From positions 1 through 16,832 of the forward strand of contig JAIXSD010000393.1 of assembly GCA_027484885.1 (NCBI GenBank): a stretch of DNA of 16,832 bases, in the 5' to 3' direction. The translations under genes were made by a program, and so were the position numbers. A model generated the notes under the pieces. The model had not been told where the DNA came from. It searched no databases and saw only the letters and a program-made list of their open reading frames with translations. The stretch comes from Rubrivivax sp. (GTDB lineage Bacteria; Pseudomonadota; Gammaproteobacteria; Burkholderiales; Burkholderiaceae_C). Of this stretch, positions 1-8,556 are shown piece by piece (the first letter of the stretch is position 1; every line of letters starts with the position of its first letter).

Positions 1-1346
1 ACCACTTCATCCATGGTTTTTCCGGCGCGATCGACCAGGGTTGAGCCTTGCTCTACCTGTTCAACGCTGGCAGAGATCAAAGTCTTGATTTCCTTGGCCG
101 CCTGCGCGCTCCGTTGTGCAAGGTTGCGAACCTCACTCGCCACAACGGCGAAGCCCCGGCCTTGTTCGCCTGCGCGAGCGGCCTCGACGGCCGCATTGAG
201 GGCGAGGATGTTGGTCTGGAACGCGATGCCATCGATGACGCCGATGATGTCGGAGATGCGCTTCGAACTTTCGTTGATCCCCTTCATCGTCGTGACGACT
301 TCGCTGACAACGCTGCCCCCGTTGATGGCGACACTGGACGCGCCGAGCGCGAGCTGATTGGCTTGCATCGCGTTCTCCGCATTGTTGCGAACCGTCGTGC
401 TCAACTCTTCCATCGTCGCAGCCGTTTGCTGCAGGGCGCTGGCTTGTTCTTCAGTGCGTTGGCTCAGATCCGCATTGCCGGTTGCGATCTGTGCCGATCC
501 GGTGGCGATGGAATCCGAGGAATTGCGCACCTGCTCCACGATGGCCGACAGGCTCGCCTGCATCTTGCCCAGAGAAGCGAGCACGCTGCCAGCTCGGGCG
601 GCTTCCATGCCTTCGATGGGGCACAAATCTCCTGCCGCGACTTTTTGTGCCGCCGCGCCGAGTTCAGCCGGTTCAGCTCCCAATGCACGGGTCAAGCCGC
701 GTGTGATCAAGAAGCCCGCGACTGCCGCTGCAGCAAAGGCCAAGGCGCAGCCAGCGAGCAGGTAGTTTCGCTCGACCGCGTATTGCTCGTCGGCCTTGTC
801 GATGAGTTCTAGCGCATGGGCTGCGGTGTAACGGCTGTATTCATCGGTAATCTTGGCCAGGGCCGCCAGCAAGGGCCGGCATTCCGCGATCATCTTTTCC
901 ACGGCCATGTCGGTCTGCTTCTTGAGGGCCATTTCAACAATGGCCAAGGCGATCGGTGAGTAGAGCCGCTCCAGGCGGCCGATCTCGGCAATCATCTCCT
1001 TGGCTTTGGGCGGCACGTCTGCGGCCTCGGCCAGCTTTTCCAACTGATGGAGGCGATCTTTGACGTCCGCATGAGCTTGGGTGACCGCCAATCTCTCGAA
1101 CTCCAGGTCGGCCGGGGTGCTCACCAGAACGAGGTTTCGCGCTGCAATGGCGCGTCGGTCCACCGCAGCGCGAACGCTTTCGGCCATGTTGGCGCGTGCG
1201 TTGACCCCTTGAACATAGCCGTCGAAGTTCTGATTCGAATCGTCGAGCGCTTTCAGGGCCAGCCCTGCAAGCAGTGCAATCAGGACAGTCAATCCGCCGA
1301 AAGCGACGGTCAGCTTGGCGCGAACAGTCATGGTTTTTGTCGACAT
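1..1346 (-). CDS. Methyl-accepting chemotaxis protein, C-terminus cut by window edge
   Basis: Inner-membrane chemoreceptor that passes ligand or redox information to CheW/CheA at the flagellar motor pathway. 448 residues are visible; the stop lies beyond base 1. Start ATG at 1346 follows GAAAGGAAG, a good ribosome site; a second in-frame ATG at 1331 lacks one. Layout: transmembrane helix 1 about residues 12-32, an all-helical periplasmic sensor about 33-192 (four-helix-bundle type), helix 2 about 194-215, HAMP about 216-270, then the signalling coiled coil. The invariant hairpin tip is present, with [18 protein letters not shown] starting near residue 376. Only the last part of the return helix and any CheR-tethering tail are missing. 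The ligand cannot be told from sequence. Class is certain; membership of the 4HB sensor family is inferred from helix pattern and length. Confidence 0.96.
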   Translation of the reverse strand, partial: MSTKTMTVRAKLTVAFGGLTVLIALLAGLALKALDDSNQNFDGYVQGVNARANMAESVRAAVDRRAIAARNLVLVSTPADLEFERLAVTQAHADVKDRLHQLEKLAEAADVPPKAKEMIAEIGRLERLYSPIALAIVEMALKKQTDMAVEKMIAECRPLLAALAKITDEYSRYTAAHALELIDKADEQYAVERNYLLAGCALAFAAAAVAGFLITRGLTRALGAEPAELGAAAQKVAAGDLCPIEGMEAARAGSVLASLGKMQASLSAIVEQVRNSSDSIATGSAQIATGNADLSQRTEEQASALQQTAATMEELSTTVRNNAENAMQANQLALGASSVAINGGSVVSEVVTTMKGINESSKRISDIIGVIDGIAFQTNILALNAAVEAARAGEQGRGFAVVASEVRNLAQRSAQAAKEIKTLISASVEQVEQGSTLVDRAGKTMDEV

Positions 1347-1952
1347 GGCGGCTTCCTTTCGGGCACGAGGGGCTGATGCCGAACTTGGCCTTGAATGTTC
1401 GCTTGCAGAAGTTGAGCCGGGCCAGGACATCAAAGCACACAAAAAGCACTCAGGGGAGGCGGGTGGGTGGCACGCGGGCCATCTCTGTCTTTCGGGCCTG
1501 GCTCAGATTCTGTGGAACGGCTCGATGCGAGGTTCGGATGCGCCAACTCTAACGTCAGGTGATGAATGAATTGATGAAATCGATACTTTCGGCGTTGCTC
1601 AATTTGTTAGAAATTGCCGATAGATGCATGTTCCCCAGCAAAAGGCGAGCGGACCCTCATGGCCTTCGCATGGCATCTCGCTGATGTGGGCATGGCCTGA
1701 GGCACGGCGCACCGAGTTCAAGTGCTTGCAGGCTCTGCGCCCTCAGAGCGGAAATGCCGATCGCTGCACGGAGCCAGGCTGGCAGCGATCGGCAGGGCTG
1801 GTTCGACGGCCTTGCACGCCGCCGACCGCAGCCCCCCCTAACTTGCCGGGCTGGTGCTGAAACTTTCTGCAGATCCGAGGGTACTCACACCAAGCCAAGG
1901 CCTTTTGGGCGGCGGCTCCTTCGGATTTCCGATATTCAACTGGGACCTACAC
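1347..1952. other. Non-coding spacer between divergent MCP and PEP-CTERM genes
   Basis: 606 bases without a convincing gene. The short open frames here have no plausible ribosome site or recognisable protein. The spacer must hold promoters for both flanking genes, but I could not pick a clear sigma-70 pair for either. A GCCGATAG at 1616-1623 resembles the -10 half of a flagellar promoter but has no properly spaced TAAA. The main structure is the perfect hairpin at 1755-1794, listed separately. A near copy of its left arm, TGCCGATAGATGCA, sits at 1615-1628. Confidence 0.6.
1755..1794. repeat. Perfect 13-bp inverted repeat with 14-nt loop
   Basis: TGCCGATCGCTGC at 1755-1767 is exactly complementary to GCAGCGATCGGCA at 1782-1794, with loop 1768-1781. 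On neither strand does a real T-tract follow (the minus side has only ATTTCC), so it is a poor intrinsic terminator. It lies about 160 bp upstream of the PEP-CTERM start and 409 bp upstream of the minus-strand MCP start. It could be an operator for a dimeric regulator, an RNA hairpin in a long leader, or a remnant repeat element. The structure is seen directly; its role is unknown. Confidence 0.75.
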
Positions 1953-2621
1953 ATGAAGCACAAGGTATTGAGTAAAGCCTATGCAGCCGGTTCGGCTCTT
2001 GTGGTGAGCGTGGCTGCATTGGCAGCCTCACCGGCACTGGCCGTCACTGTTGCAGACCCCATGGGGGACTTTCTGAGCACCTATAAGGGCGCTCAGACGG
2101 GTGAGTTTGATGTCATCGCCAGCTGGGTCAATTACGACGTCAACCGTGATGTCTTTGAGCTGTCAGCCACCATGGCCGGCAACATCTCGCCGACCTCCTT
2201 GGCTGCCTACGTCTGGGGCTTCAATCGTGGACAGGGCACGGCCGTGTTCGGCAGCAGCCTTGGCTTGACCGAGGTGTTGTTCGATCGAACCGTGGTGGTC
2301 AATGCCAATGGCTCTATCACCAGTGCTGGCGCCAATGTCGGTACGGCCACGATTTTCGGCTCCACCATCACGGCCACCATTGCAGGCTCTGTTTTGCCTG
2401 AGAACGGCTTCAGCAAGGCCAACTACACCTGGAACTTGTGGCCGCGTTTCACAGGCACCAGCTTCAACGGTGTCTCGGTCTCGGGTGTGGCGGCGATTCC
2501 AGATTTCGCGCCCAACGCCGTCAACGCCGCTGTGACGGCCGTTCCCGAACCTTCGACCACGGCTTTGATGTTCTTGGGAATGGGCGCATTCGCTTTGCTG
2601 CGTCGTCGTCAGCCGAGCTAA
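1953..2621 (+). CDS. PEP-CTERM sorting-domain secreted protein
   Basis: 222-residue exported protein. The N-terminus is a Sec signal peptide (MKHKVLSK, hydrophobic stretch about 10-27, cleavage probably after SPALA near residue 30). The C-terminus has the complete PEP-CTERM signal: VPEP at 197-200, a hydrophobic helix about 202-216, then RRR at 217-219. In this family the signal is recognised by an exosortase (EpsH/XrtA type), which cleaves the protein and helps place it on the cell surface or in the exopolysaccharide matrix. The body (31-196) is rich in Ala, Thr, Val, Gly and Asn and looks beta-rich; I recognise no enzyme domain. No exosortase gene lies in the window. Start ATG 1953 is chosen because the signal peptide begins there; the ribosome site is weak (GGGA). 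The open frame reaches back to a GTG at 1854, but that extension would bury the signal peptide. Confidence 0.93.
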   Translation: MKHKVLSKAYAAGSALVVSVAALAASPALAVTVADPMGDFLSTYKGAQTGEFDVIASWVNYDVNRDVFELSATMAGNISPTSLAAYVWGFNRGQGTAVFGSSLGLTEVLFDRTVVVNANGSITSAGANVGTATIFGSTITATIAGSVLPENGFSKANYTWNLWPRFTGTSFNGVSVSGVAAIPDFAPNAVNAAVTAVPEPSTTALMFLGMGAFALLRRRQPS

Positions 2622-2934
2622 AGCTCTGCCTGCACTGGCTCGTCGCTTGGCTCGGCGTTTCGCTCCGGGCCAAGTGCTGCGCCTCCCTATCCAGCCGTGG
2701 GCAGCAAGCGCCGTGTTCAGGCGGGGCAGTGTCATCGCATCGCGGCGTTTCCTGTCCGCATTGAAGGCAAGGCACTCTCGTCGGCAGGGAGCGTCTGCGC
2801 ACGGTGTGGCGCCACGGCGCCCATGAATGCCGTTTCACGGGCTTACCGGTGCAGGCACTTTCGACCAGCGTTCTGAGGGGACAACGTCCACCTCGGTGCC
2901 TGCTGCTCCCAGCAACTCGATGGTGATTTCGTAT

Positions 2935-2964
2935 CAAATCAATATAAATGATTAATTTGATTTG
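2935..2964. promoter_or_regulatory. AT-rich inverted repeat CAAATCAA-N14-TTGATTTG
   Basis: Perfect 8-bp arms at 2935-2942 and 2957-2964 with spacer TATAAATGATTAAT. It ends 7 bases before the -35 element of the sigma-28 promoter, a natural place for an activator or repressor, or for an UP-like AT-rich element. The spacer contains TATAAA, which could also be a -10 of a second promoter. The dyad is seen directly; any binding protein is unknown. Confidence 0.5.
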
Positions 2965-2971
2965 TCCGTGA

Positions 2972-2998
2972 TAAATCTGCTGGATTTTTCGACGATAC
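2972..2998 (+). promoter_or_regulatory. Sigma-28 (FliA) class promoter for the MCP gene
   Basis: TAAA at 2972-2975, then exactly 15 bases, then GACGATAC at 2991-2998. The known flagellar sigma-28 consensus is TAAA-N15-GCCGATAA, so the -35 core is 4/4, spacing is exact and the -10 is 6/8. It lies about 58 bp upstream of the MCP start codon, giving a leader of roughly 50 bases. Chemoreceptors are typical late flagellar-class genes, so the context agrees with the motif. Confidence 0.72.
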
Positions 2999-3055
2999 CC
3001 ATGCACCATGGCGTAGCTCTCCAGATCGGCAGGGCCAACATCGAAGGACGGCAGC

Positions 3056-4624
3056 ATGGTCAAGTCACTACGTTGGGTCATGGCATTGCTGGGTGCCATT
3101 GGCGTCCTGGCCGCACTGGCAGTGGCTGCTCAAGGTTACTTTTTCATTCGAAAACTTGATACCTCGGCGGCCAGGGTCTACGTCGCCAAGGACGTGGTCG
3201 CCGACATCCTGCCGCCACCGATGTACCTCATCGAAATTCGCTTGGTTCTGTCGACGATGCTGGATGGCAGCCTGGCTGCCGCTGAAGGCAAGAAGCGCTT
3301 CGAGGAACTGGTGGCCGAGTACGAGCAGCGCGTCGGCTACTGGTCCAAGAATCCGCCGCACGGCTTGGAATCCAAATTGCTGGGTGCCCAACATGTGGCA
3401 GGCCAGGCCTTCATCGCCGCTGCGCGCAGCAAGCTTGTGGATCCGCTGGTTTCGGGGCAAACCGAGGTCGCCAAAAACGCGCTGCCGGCAGTGCATGCGC
3501 TGTATCTTGAGCACAGGTTGGGTGTCGATGCGACCGTCACTGCGGGGAACGAATTCGCTGCGGCTTCGATGAAGGACTTCGAGCAGGCCGACCGGGACGC
3601 CATCATGGCCATGTTGATCACCTCGCTTGCGGCTGGAATGGTCGTGTTCGTGGTCTACCGGCTGGTCTTGGCCAGCCTCCAGAAGCCCGTTCGTGCCAGC
3701 ACTGCCGCGGCCAAACGCATCGCGGCAGGCGATTTGGCGACCCAGGTCCAGTTTGACGAAGGTCGGACCGACAGCCTGGGTGACCTGCAAACAGCCCTGC
3801 AATCCATGCGACTGGACCTCAAGCGCACGGTGACTTCGGTTCGGGCGGTGGCCGGCCGGGTTTCAATCGCCAGTTCGGAGATTGCCCAGGGCAACCTCGA
3901 TTTGTCATCACGAACGGAAAGCCAGGCCAGTTCATTGCAGCAAACAGCTGCGACCATGGATCAGTTGACTGCCGCCGTGAATCAGAGCGCCGAGTCCGCC
4001 TCGCAGGCTGACATGCTGGCCAAACAGGCCGGCGACGTCGCTCAGCGCGGTGGCAAGGCGGTGGAGCAAGTCATTCACACCATGCACGAGCTGAATACCT
4101 CCTCAGAGCAGATTTCGAGCATCGTGAGTGTCATTGAGGGCATCGCGTTTCAGACCAACATCCTGGCCTTGAATGCTGCCGTTGAGGCAGCAAGAGCCGG
4201 CGAACAGGGCAGGGGGTTTGCCGTTGTGGCCTCCGAGGTGCGGTCACTGGCCGGGCGCAGCGCACAAGCAGCCAAGGAAGTGAAAGCACTGATTGGCACC
4301 AGCGTAGAACGTGTGGCTCAAGGCTCAAAGCTTGCTGACAACGCGGGTGCGACCATGACTGAAATGCTTGAAGCGACGCGCCGTGTGCAGAGCATCATGA
4401 GCGAGATCAGCGCAGCCAGCCGAGAGCAGTCCAGTGGCATTTCGCAGGTCGGAGAAGCGGTCACGCAAATCGACCGTGCCACACAGCAAAACGCAGCCTT
4501 GGTCGAGCAAATTGCAGCTGCGGCCAGCAGTCTCGAGACGCAGGCCGCCGAGCTGGTCGGACAGATGGCTGTGTTCACGGTCGACGAACAAGTGCACAGA
4601 GACCGGTCGCCGAACTCCGTTTAG
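3056..4624 (+). CDS. Methyl-accepting chemotaxis protein (complete)
   Basis: 522-residue inner-membrane chemoreceptor. Start ATG 3056 has GAAGGA about 8 bases upstream. Transmembrane helix 1 about residues 8-30; helical periplasmic sensor about 31-182 beginning with a [15 protein letters not shown] segment; helix 2 about 183-204; HAMP about 205-257 (contains AAGDLATQ); signalling coiled coil from about 260. The hairpin tip with [18 protein letters not shown] starts near residue 365, and two long helices with regular Gln/Glu methylation-type heptads flank it. The C-terminus ends in HRDRSPNSV with no aromatic pentapeptide for CheR docking. The sensor differs from that of the other MCP at the left edge, while the tip regions are almost identical, so the two probably feed the same CheA/CheW array with different inputs. 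Regulation: sigma-28 promoter at 2972-2998. The ligand is unknown. Confidence 0.97.
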   Translation: MVKSLRWVMALLGAIGVLAALAVAAQGYFFIRKLDTSAARVYVAKDVVADILPPPMYLIEIRLVLSTMLDGSLAAAEGKKRFEELVAEYEQRVGYWSKNPPHGLESKLLGAQHVAGQAFIAAARSKLVDPLVSGQTEVAKNALPAVHALYLEHRLGVDATVTAGNEFAAASMKDFEQADRDAIMAMLITSLAAGMVVFVVYRLVLASLQKPVRASTAAAKRIAAGDLATQVQFDEGRTDSLGDLQTALQSMRLDLKRTVTSVRAVAGRVSIASSEIAQGNLDLSSRTESQASSLQQTAATMDQLTAAVNQSAESASQADMLAKQAGDVAQRGGKAVEQVIHTMHELNTSSEQISSIVSVIEGIAFQTNILALNAAVEAARAGEQGRGFAVVASEVRSLAGRSAQAAKEVKALIGTSVERVAQGSKLADNAGATMTEMLEATRRVQSIMSEISAASREQSSGISQVGEAVTQIDRATQQNAALVEQIAAAASSLETQAAELVGQMAVFTVDEQVHRDRSPNSV

Positions 4625-4727
4625 GACAGCGGTCGCCTTGCGGGCGATGGCTTCGAAGGCCGTGTGTACATGGCCGCATCGGCAGCCGCCCATGCATTGA
4701 TCGCCGCTTGTGCATGCCTGCAAATCA

Positions 4728-4755
4728 AGAGATGGTGTCGAGCCTCACCATCTCT
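4728..4755. terminator. Hairpin between convergent genes, possible bidirectional terminator
   Basis: AGAGATGGTG (4728-4737) pairs perfectly with CACCATCTCT (4746-4755), loop 8 nt. It sits between the end of the MCP gene and the end of the cytochrome gene that converge here. The plus side lacks a T-run; on the minus side TTGATTTG follows the stem, which is only moderately T-rich. Position and strength of the stem argue for a terminator; the weak tails keep confidence moderate. Confidence 0.55.
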
Positions 4756-4802
4756 GAGATCCAGCGCCAAGGCGCGAAGCGGGTTCGCAGGCCTTGGCCC
4801 CT

Positions 4803-5915
4803 CTACAAAACAGCCAGGAACGCCTCAAGGGCTTGAATGTCCTCAAGCTTCAGGCGCAGGGGCTGTATCAGTGGGGAAGGCGCAGGTATCGAGGTGTTTG
4901 ACAGGCGGGGCTGAGGGATGCCCGCGTTGTAGAGCTCCAGAACACCTCGCAAGGATGGCAGGATGCCGTTGTGCATGTACGGCGCAGTCCGAGCTATCCC
5001 TCGCAAGCCGGGCGTGCGCATTGCGCCTTCGTCCTCGGCTTTGGCAGTCACGGCCATGCGACCGACGTCCTCCCCTCGACGTCGGAGCTGGCTCATGCCA
5101 ATTTGGTGGAATTCCTGCTGAGTCATTTGCGGGCCACTGTGACAATTCATGCAGCGCGCCTGGGTGCGGAAAAGGTGCAGCCCACGCAGTTCCTGATCGT
5201 TCAGTGAATCTCGCCGACCTTCGATGAAGTCATCAAAGCGGCTTCGCGGCGCTTCCAAGGTGCGCTGGTAGCTTGCCAGTGCGGCGCCCAGTTTCGACGG
5301 AGTGATGGCGCTTTGACCTTGGAAAGCCTTTGCAAATCGCGCAGGGTAGTCAGTGTGCCGATTCAGCCGCTCCAGCAGTGTCGGCAGGTCGGCCGCCATT
5401 TCACTTGGGTGTAGCAGCGGCAGCAAGGCCTGCGTTTCCAATTGCCCTGCGCGGCCATCCCACATCAGGTTTTTGACGAAGGCCACGCCCCATAGACCTG
5501 GCGTGTGTCGAGTGCCCGCCTTGCCTTCATGTCCGACGGCGAGTCGCCGTCCGTCGGCGAACCCAAGATGGGGGGTATGGCAACTTGCGCAGCTGATGTC
5601 TTGGTTTTTGCTCAGACGAAGGTCGTGGAAGAGCTTTTCTCCAAGTGCCGCAAGTTGCGGTGCTTGGGCAGGCAGCGCAGGCCTTGGACCGAGCTCTTGC
5701 CAGTGAACCCCTTTGTCGACCGTGGGGCGCGGCCAGGTGCTGCTCGGGCCCGCGTAGGCGCGCCTGAGGCATGCGGCGTCAGCGCCGCAGTCCATGGTGG
5801 AAGACGGGTTGGCCGGCGCTGTCGTCTGGGCTTGCACGGAGATGCTGGTGCAGCCCAGAGCAAACATGCTCGTGAGCGCCAGCATGGCACGTCGCCAGTT
5901 GAGGTTAGAACTCAT
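4803..5915 (-). CDS. Diheme cytochrome c peroxidase / MauG family protein
   Basis: 370-residue periplasmic protein with two c-type heme motifs: CASCH (C109, C112, H113) and CMNCH (C255, C258, H259). The N-terminus is an export signal (RRAMLALTSMFAL); processing could be after VQAQ (about 28-30) or, less likely, at a lipobox-like ALGC ending at C22. This is the CcpA/MauG family: bacterial CCPs reduce H2O2, while MauG-type relatives use high-valent diheme iron to oxidise protein or small-molecule partners. After PYMHNG (312-317) the position I align with the axial Met of CCPs is Y329 in LELYNAG, as in MauG, so a modifying oxidase is at least as likely as a peroxidase. The start overlaps the last 11 bases of the TonB-receptor gene, implying translational coupling. 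An extended frame to 5951 lacks a signal peptide at its start and was not used. Family certain, reaction uncertain. Confidence 0.93.
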   Translation of the reverse strand: MSSNLNWRRAMLALTSMFALGCTSISVQAQTTAPANPSSTMDCGADAACLRRAYAGPSSTWPRPTVDKGVHWQELGPRPALPAQAPQLAALGEKLFHDLRLSKNQDISCASCHTPHLGFADGRRLAVGHEGKAGTRHTPGLWGVAFVKNLMWDGRAGQLETQALLPLLHPSEMAADLPTLLERLNRHTDYPARFAKAFQGQSAITPSKLGAALASYQRTLEAPRSRFDDFIEGRRDSLNDQELRGLHLFRTQARCMNCHSGPQMTQQEFHQIGMSQLRRRGEDVGRMAVTAKAEDEGAMRTPGLRGIARTAPYMHNGILPSLRGVLELYNAGIPQPRLSNTSIPAPSPLIQPLRLKLEDIQALEAFLAVL

Positions 5916-8556
5916 AGCCCATCTGTACGGTTGCGCTGCGGCCGGTTTCATAGTTCACGATACCGGTGCTGCTGATGCTGATGATGTTGCGCTTGTTGGT
6001 CAGGTTGCTCACTGTGAGCTGCATGAAGGGCCGTTGGTAGCCCCAGTTCGGGCGCCAACGCACAGAGATGTCCCAGCTGTAGGCGCTCGGGAAAGGGGTT
6101 TCCGAGAAAACGTCGAGCACATCGGTGCCTCGTGTTTCGGTCTTGCCGGTATTGGCGACACGTCGGTATCCGCCGGTCCAACGGAAAGACTGCGACAAGC
6201 TGATACCTTGTGCCAGCCAGTCGCTGACCAAGCTGAGGTTCGCCATCAGAGGGCGGTTGAAGTTGTCGGCAGGCAGTTGGCTGTATCTGATCACTTGGCC
6301 CTTGAAGACAATGTCTCTGTCCGCGTCGCCTTCAGCCAGCAGTGCCTCGTAGTCCACGTGGTTGCTTCGGGTCCGCGTCCAGCCAGTGCCGAACTCCAGT
6401 CCGTGGCGCGCACCGAGCCAGTCATGAGCCAGGGTCCCCACAAGCTCTAGCGACACAACATCTGCAGAGCCGCGACCGCTGTTCTCGTAACGGAAGTACT
6501 GGTTGTTGGCGAAGGTGCCACTGGTGTCTCGCAGTCGCACACGCACGAGCTGGTCCCGCGATTCACGGTGGACCCACTTCAGGGTGCCACCCAGATGCTG
6601 GCCCAAACGCTGACGCAGTCCTAAGACAGCTTCGTCGTCGTAGGGGACTTCCATTTCTGCGAGGCTGTTGGTGGGGAGACTGCGCTCACTGTCCACCCAA
6701 GCCCAGTCGCTGGCACGACGAGTTTGTGTAACTCTCAAGGTCTCGCGCTTTTCCCGAAGTGCTGCATTGAAGAAGCTGCGGCCGTAGTAGCGGTTGAGTC
6801 CAAACTCGAGGACGCTGTGCTTCTGGTCATCCAGCTGCCACTGACCCGAGAGGCGTGGAGCCAAGGTCGCTTGACCAGCGAGTTCGTCCCGATCTGCGCG
6901 CAGTCCCGCCGTGAGTGTCAATGAGCCTCGTGTCGCTCGGTCCTCAAGCCACAGCCCGTATTGCCCAGCTTCAACGTGGAAGCTGCCGGCCTGGTAGTTG
7001 TCGCGGAAGCGCCAGAACTGCCCGCTGGTGGGAAAGCGATTTGAGCGAGCCAGAGAGCAGCTTTCGGTGTCTACGACACCCAAAGGCGAGGTGCACGTGT
7101 TGGTCGCGACACGGTAGGCAGTCGTGCCCAGGTACACAAAGTGATCATTGGGGCGGCTGTAGTCTGCCTCCCGCTGGGAGAGCTGCAGGCCGCCACGAAG
7201 CAGATGGTCCCAGCCCCAGGCCGGAATCGCTCGTTTGGCTGCAGCCCGCAGGGAGTAGCTTTTTGTCTGCTGGGTGGTGTCAACATTGCCCCAGGCGCCT
7301 TCGGTGCTGATGGCGGTTGTTCCACGAGAGCCGTCGCCCCAGTTCTTGTCGGCTGCCGACCACGACCAGACACGCATGTATGGCACGACGCCACGTCGCG
7401 AGTTCTGCATGTCGCTCCAGCTCAGTTCTTGCCGAACAGTCCAGGACTCGAGGTTGGTCGAGGCCCCAGCGGCCACCAGAGTGCCACCACCACGAATGTC
7501 AAACTCAGTGTCCCGACCGTTGATGTTGAAGTAACGGTCATCCAGGGGCTGGTGACGCAATGTCAGCCATGTGTTGGTTTGATCAGTGGCGCGCCAACTG
7601 ATTTTGGCCATGACATCTTGTTGTTCTCTCAGCTGTGTTTTGTTGCTCAGCGAGGGGTCGCCGGGCGTTTGGTTGCTGGCAAAACCTTTCAGCGGGATTT
7701 CTGAGCGCGCAATCGACGCCTGCATCACAACGCCCAAGGTGCGGGTCGGGCGCGCTTCGCCACTGAAGGTCCAGAACTGCTTGTTCCAGCGCGGCTGAAG
7801 AGCTTCAGAATTGGACTGAGCCAGGGCGTCTGCTCGTGCGGGATCGACATAGATGTTCGTCCATCCACTGCGCGCAAGCTTCCATGTGACGCGCCCACCC
7901 AGGCTGCGGCGCGCATCACAGAGCTCGGCCTTCACAACTCCGCCCTGAAAGCCTCCGTATTCGGCCCTGATATTGCTGTCCAGCAACTCAACGTCGCACA
8001 CCAGCTCTTTGTCGATCGGCATGCCCAGTGACGCTCCTGGAACGTCGGCGTAATGCGCGGGATCCTTGGCAGCTGGATCGAGGTCGTTGTTCAGGCTCAG
8101 TCCGTCAAGAAGGAAGAGGTTTTGGTACGGCTTGGCACCGTTGATCGACAACTCTGCCGGAGCGATTTCCCCTTGGGTCAGTGAGCTGTCTTGGGTGTTG
8201 CTGACCTGGACACGGGGGCTCAGGCGCAAGACGCTATTGATGTCGTTGCCGATCATCGGTGCTTTGCGGAGTCTGTCTGCATCGAAAGTGCGCACCCCCT
8301 GGTCCTCGGATGTGGGCTTCACTCGCAGGCGGACGATGGGTAGGTCGGATAGGGCCGCAGCAGGCTTAGCCTTCTTGGCGGCTTGAGTCGGTTCCGCTTC
8401 TTGTGTCCCCGTATCAGGGCGGGGTGCAATGGCTTGTGTCGCCGGTTCTGTGGAGGCTTGGCTGGCCGCCAACGTTTGCGTGCTGCTGTGGGCACAGGCG
8501 ATCACACCAAGCCGGAGAAGGGTCCGAATGCGGGCCCGAGAGGGGACTGAGTTCAT
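5905..8556 (-). CDS. TonB-dependent outer-membrane receptor
   Basis: 883-residue outer-membrane active transporter, energised by TonB-ExbBD, for large or scarce substrates such as ferric siderophores, heme or other metal complexes. Order: signal sequence (1 to about 33; a VIAC at 18-21 is also lipobox-like), a Pro/Ala/Thr/Lys-rich linker to about 70, a TonB-box-like LPIVRLRV at 72-79, plug domain about 85-215 (ending EYGGFQGGVVKAEL), then a beta barrel rich in alternating aromatic strands. It ends in GYEF, with the terminal Phe expected for BAM assembly. Two Cys pairs, C187/C213 in the plug and one pair in a barrel loop (TNTCTSP ... ESCSLAR), may form disulfides. ATG 8556 is chosen because a signal peptide starts there; the frame extends only to a TTG at 8598. 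It heads an operon with the diheme cytochrome gene. A Fur-like site lies upstream. The substrate is not identifiable from sequence. Confidence 0.94.
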   Translation of the reverse strand: MNSVPSRARIRTLLRLGVIACAHSSTQTLAASQASTEPATQAIAPRPDTGTQEAEPTQAAKKAKPAAALSDLPIVRLRVKPTSEDQGVRTFDADRLRKAPMIGNDINSVLRLSPRVQVSNTQDSSLTQGEIAPAELSINGAKPYQNLFLLDGLSLNNDLDPAAKDPAHYADVPGASLGMPIDKELVCDVELLDSNIRAEYGGFQGGVVKAELCDARRSLGGRVTWKLARSGWTNIYVDPARADALAQSNSEALQPRWNKQFWTFSGEARPTRTLGVVMQASIARSEIPLKGFASNQTPGDPSLSNKTQLREQQDVMAKISWRATDQTNTWLTLRHQPLDDRYFNINGRDTEFDIRGGGTLVAAGASTNLESWTVRQELSWSDMQNSRRGVVPYMRVWSWSAADKNWGDGSRGTTAISTEGAWGNVDTTQQTKSYSLRAAAKRAIPAWGWDHLLRGGLQLSQREADYSRPNDHFVYLGTTAYRVATNTCTSPLGVVDTESCSLARSNRFPTSGQFWRFRDNYQAGSFHVEAGQYGLWLEDRATRGSLTLTAGLRADRDELAGQATLAPRLSGQWQLDDQKHSVLEFGLNRYYGRSFFNAALREKRETLRVTQTRRASDWAWVDSERSLPTNSLAEMEVPYDDEAVLGLRQRLGQHLGGTLKWVHRESRDQLVRVRLRDTSGTFANNQYFRYENSGRGSADVVSLELVGTLAHDWLGARHGLEFGTGWTRTRSNHVDYEALLAEGDADRDIVFKGQVIRYSQLPADNFNRPLMANLSLVSDWLAQGISLSQSFRWTGGYRRVANTGKTETRGTDVLDVFSETPFPSAYSWDISVRWRPNWGYQRPFMQLTVSNLTNKRNIISISSTGIVNYETGRSATVQMGYEF

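Larger units (their letters stand above)
2622..3055. other. Non-coding spacer with MCP promoter region
   Basis: 434 bases between PEP-CTERM and MCP genes. The first 300 bases are GC-rich with no gene I can support and no clear terminator. From about 2925 the composition turns sharply AT-rich. This part holds the dyad at 2935-2964 and the sigma-28 promoter at 2972-2998, both listed separately. Confidence 0.6.

Noticed and set aside
48..812. Plus-strand open frame inside the first MCP
   Set aside because: Antisense shadow of the conserved MCP signalling domain.
1616..1623. GCCGATAG as a second sigma-28 -10 element
   Set aside because: No TAAA at the required 15-base spacing upstream; on the minus strand the related GCCGAAAG also lacks a correctly spaced -35.
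1624..1860. Small open frame of 78 codons in the left spacer
   Set aside because: No ribosome site, odd Pro/Arg/Trp composition, and it runs through the perfect hairpin.
2521..3099. Minus-strand open frame with several Cys residues across the spacer before the second MCP
   Set aside because: Runs through the sigma-28 promoter and the 3' end of the PEP-CTERM gene, and the Cys residues form no regular zinc-binding pattern.
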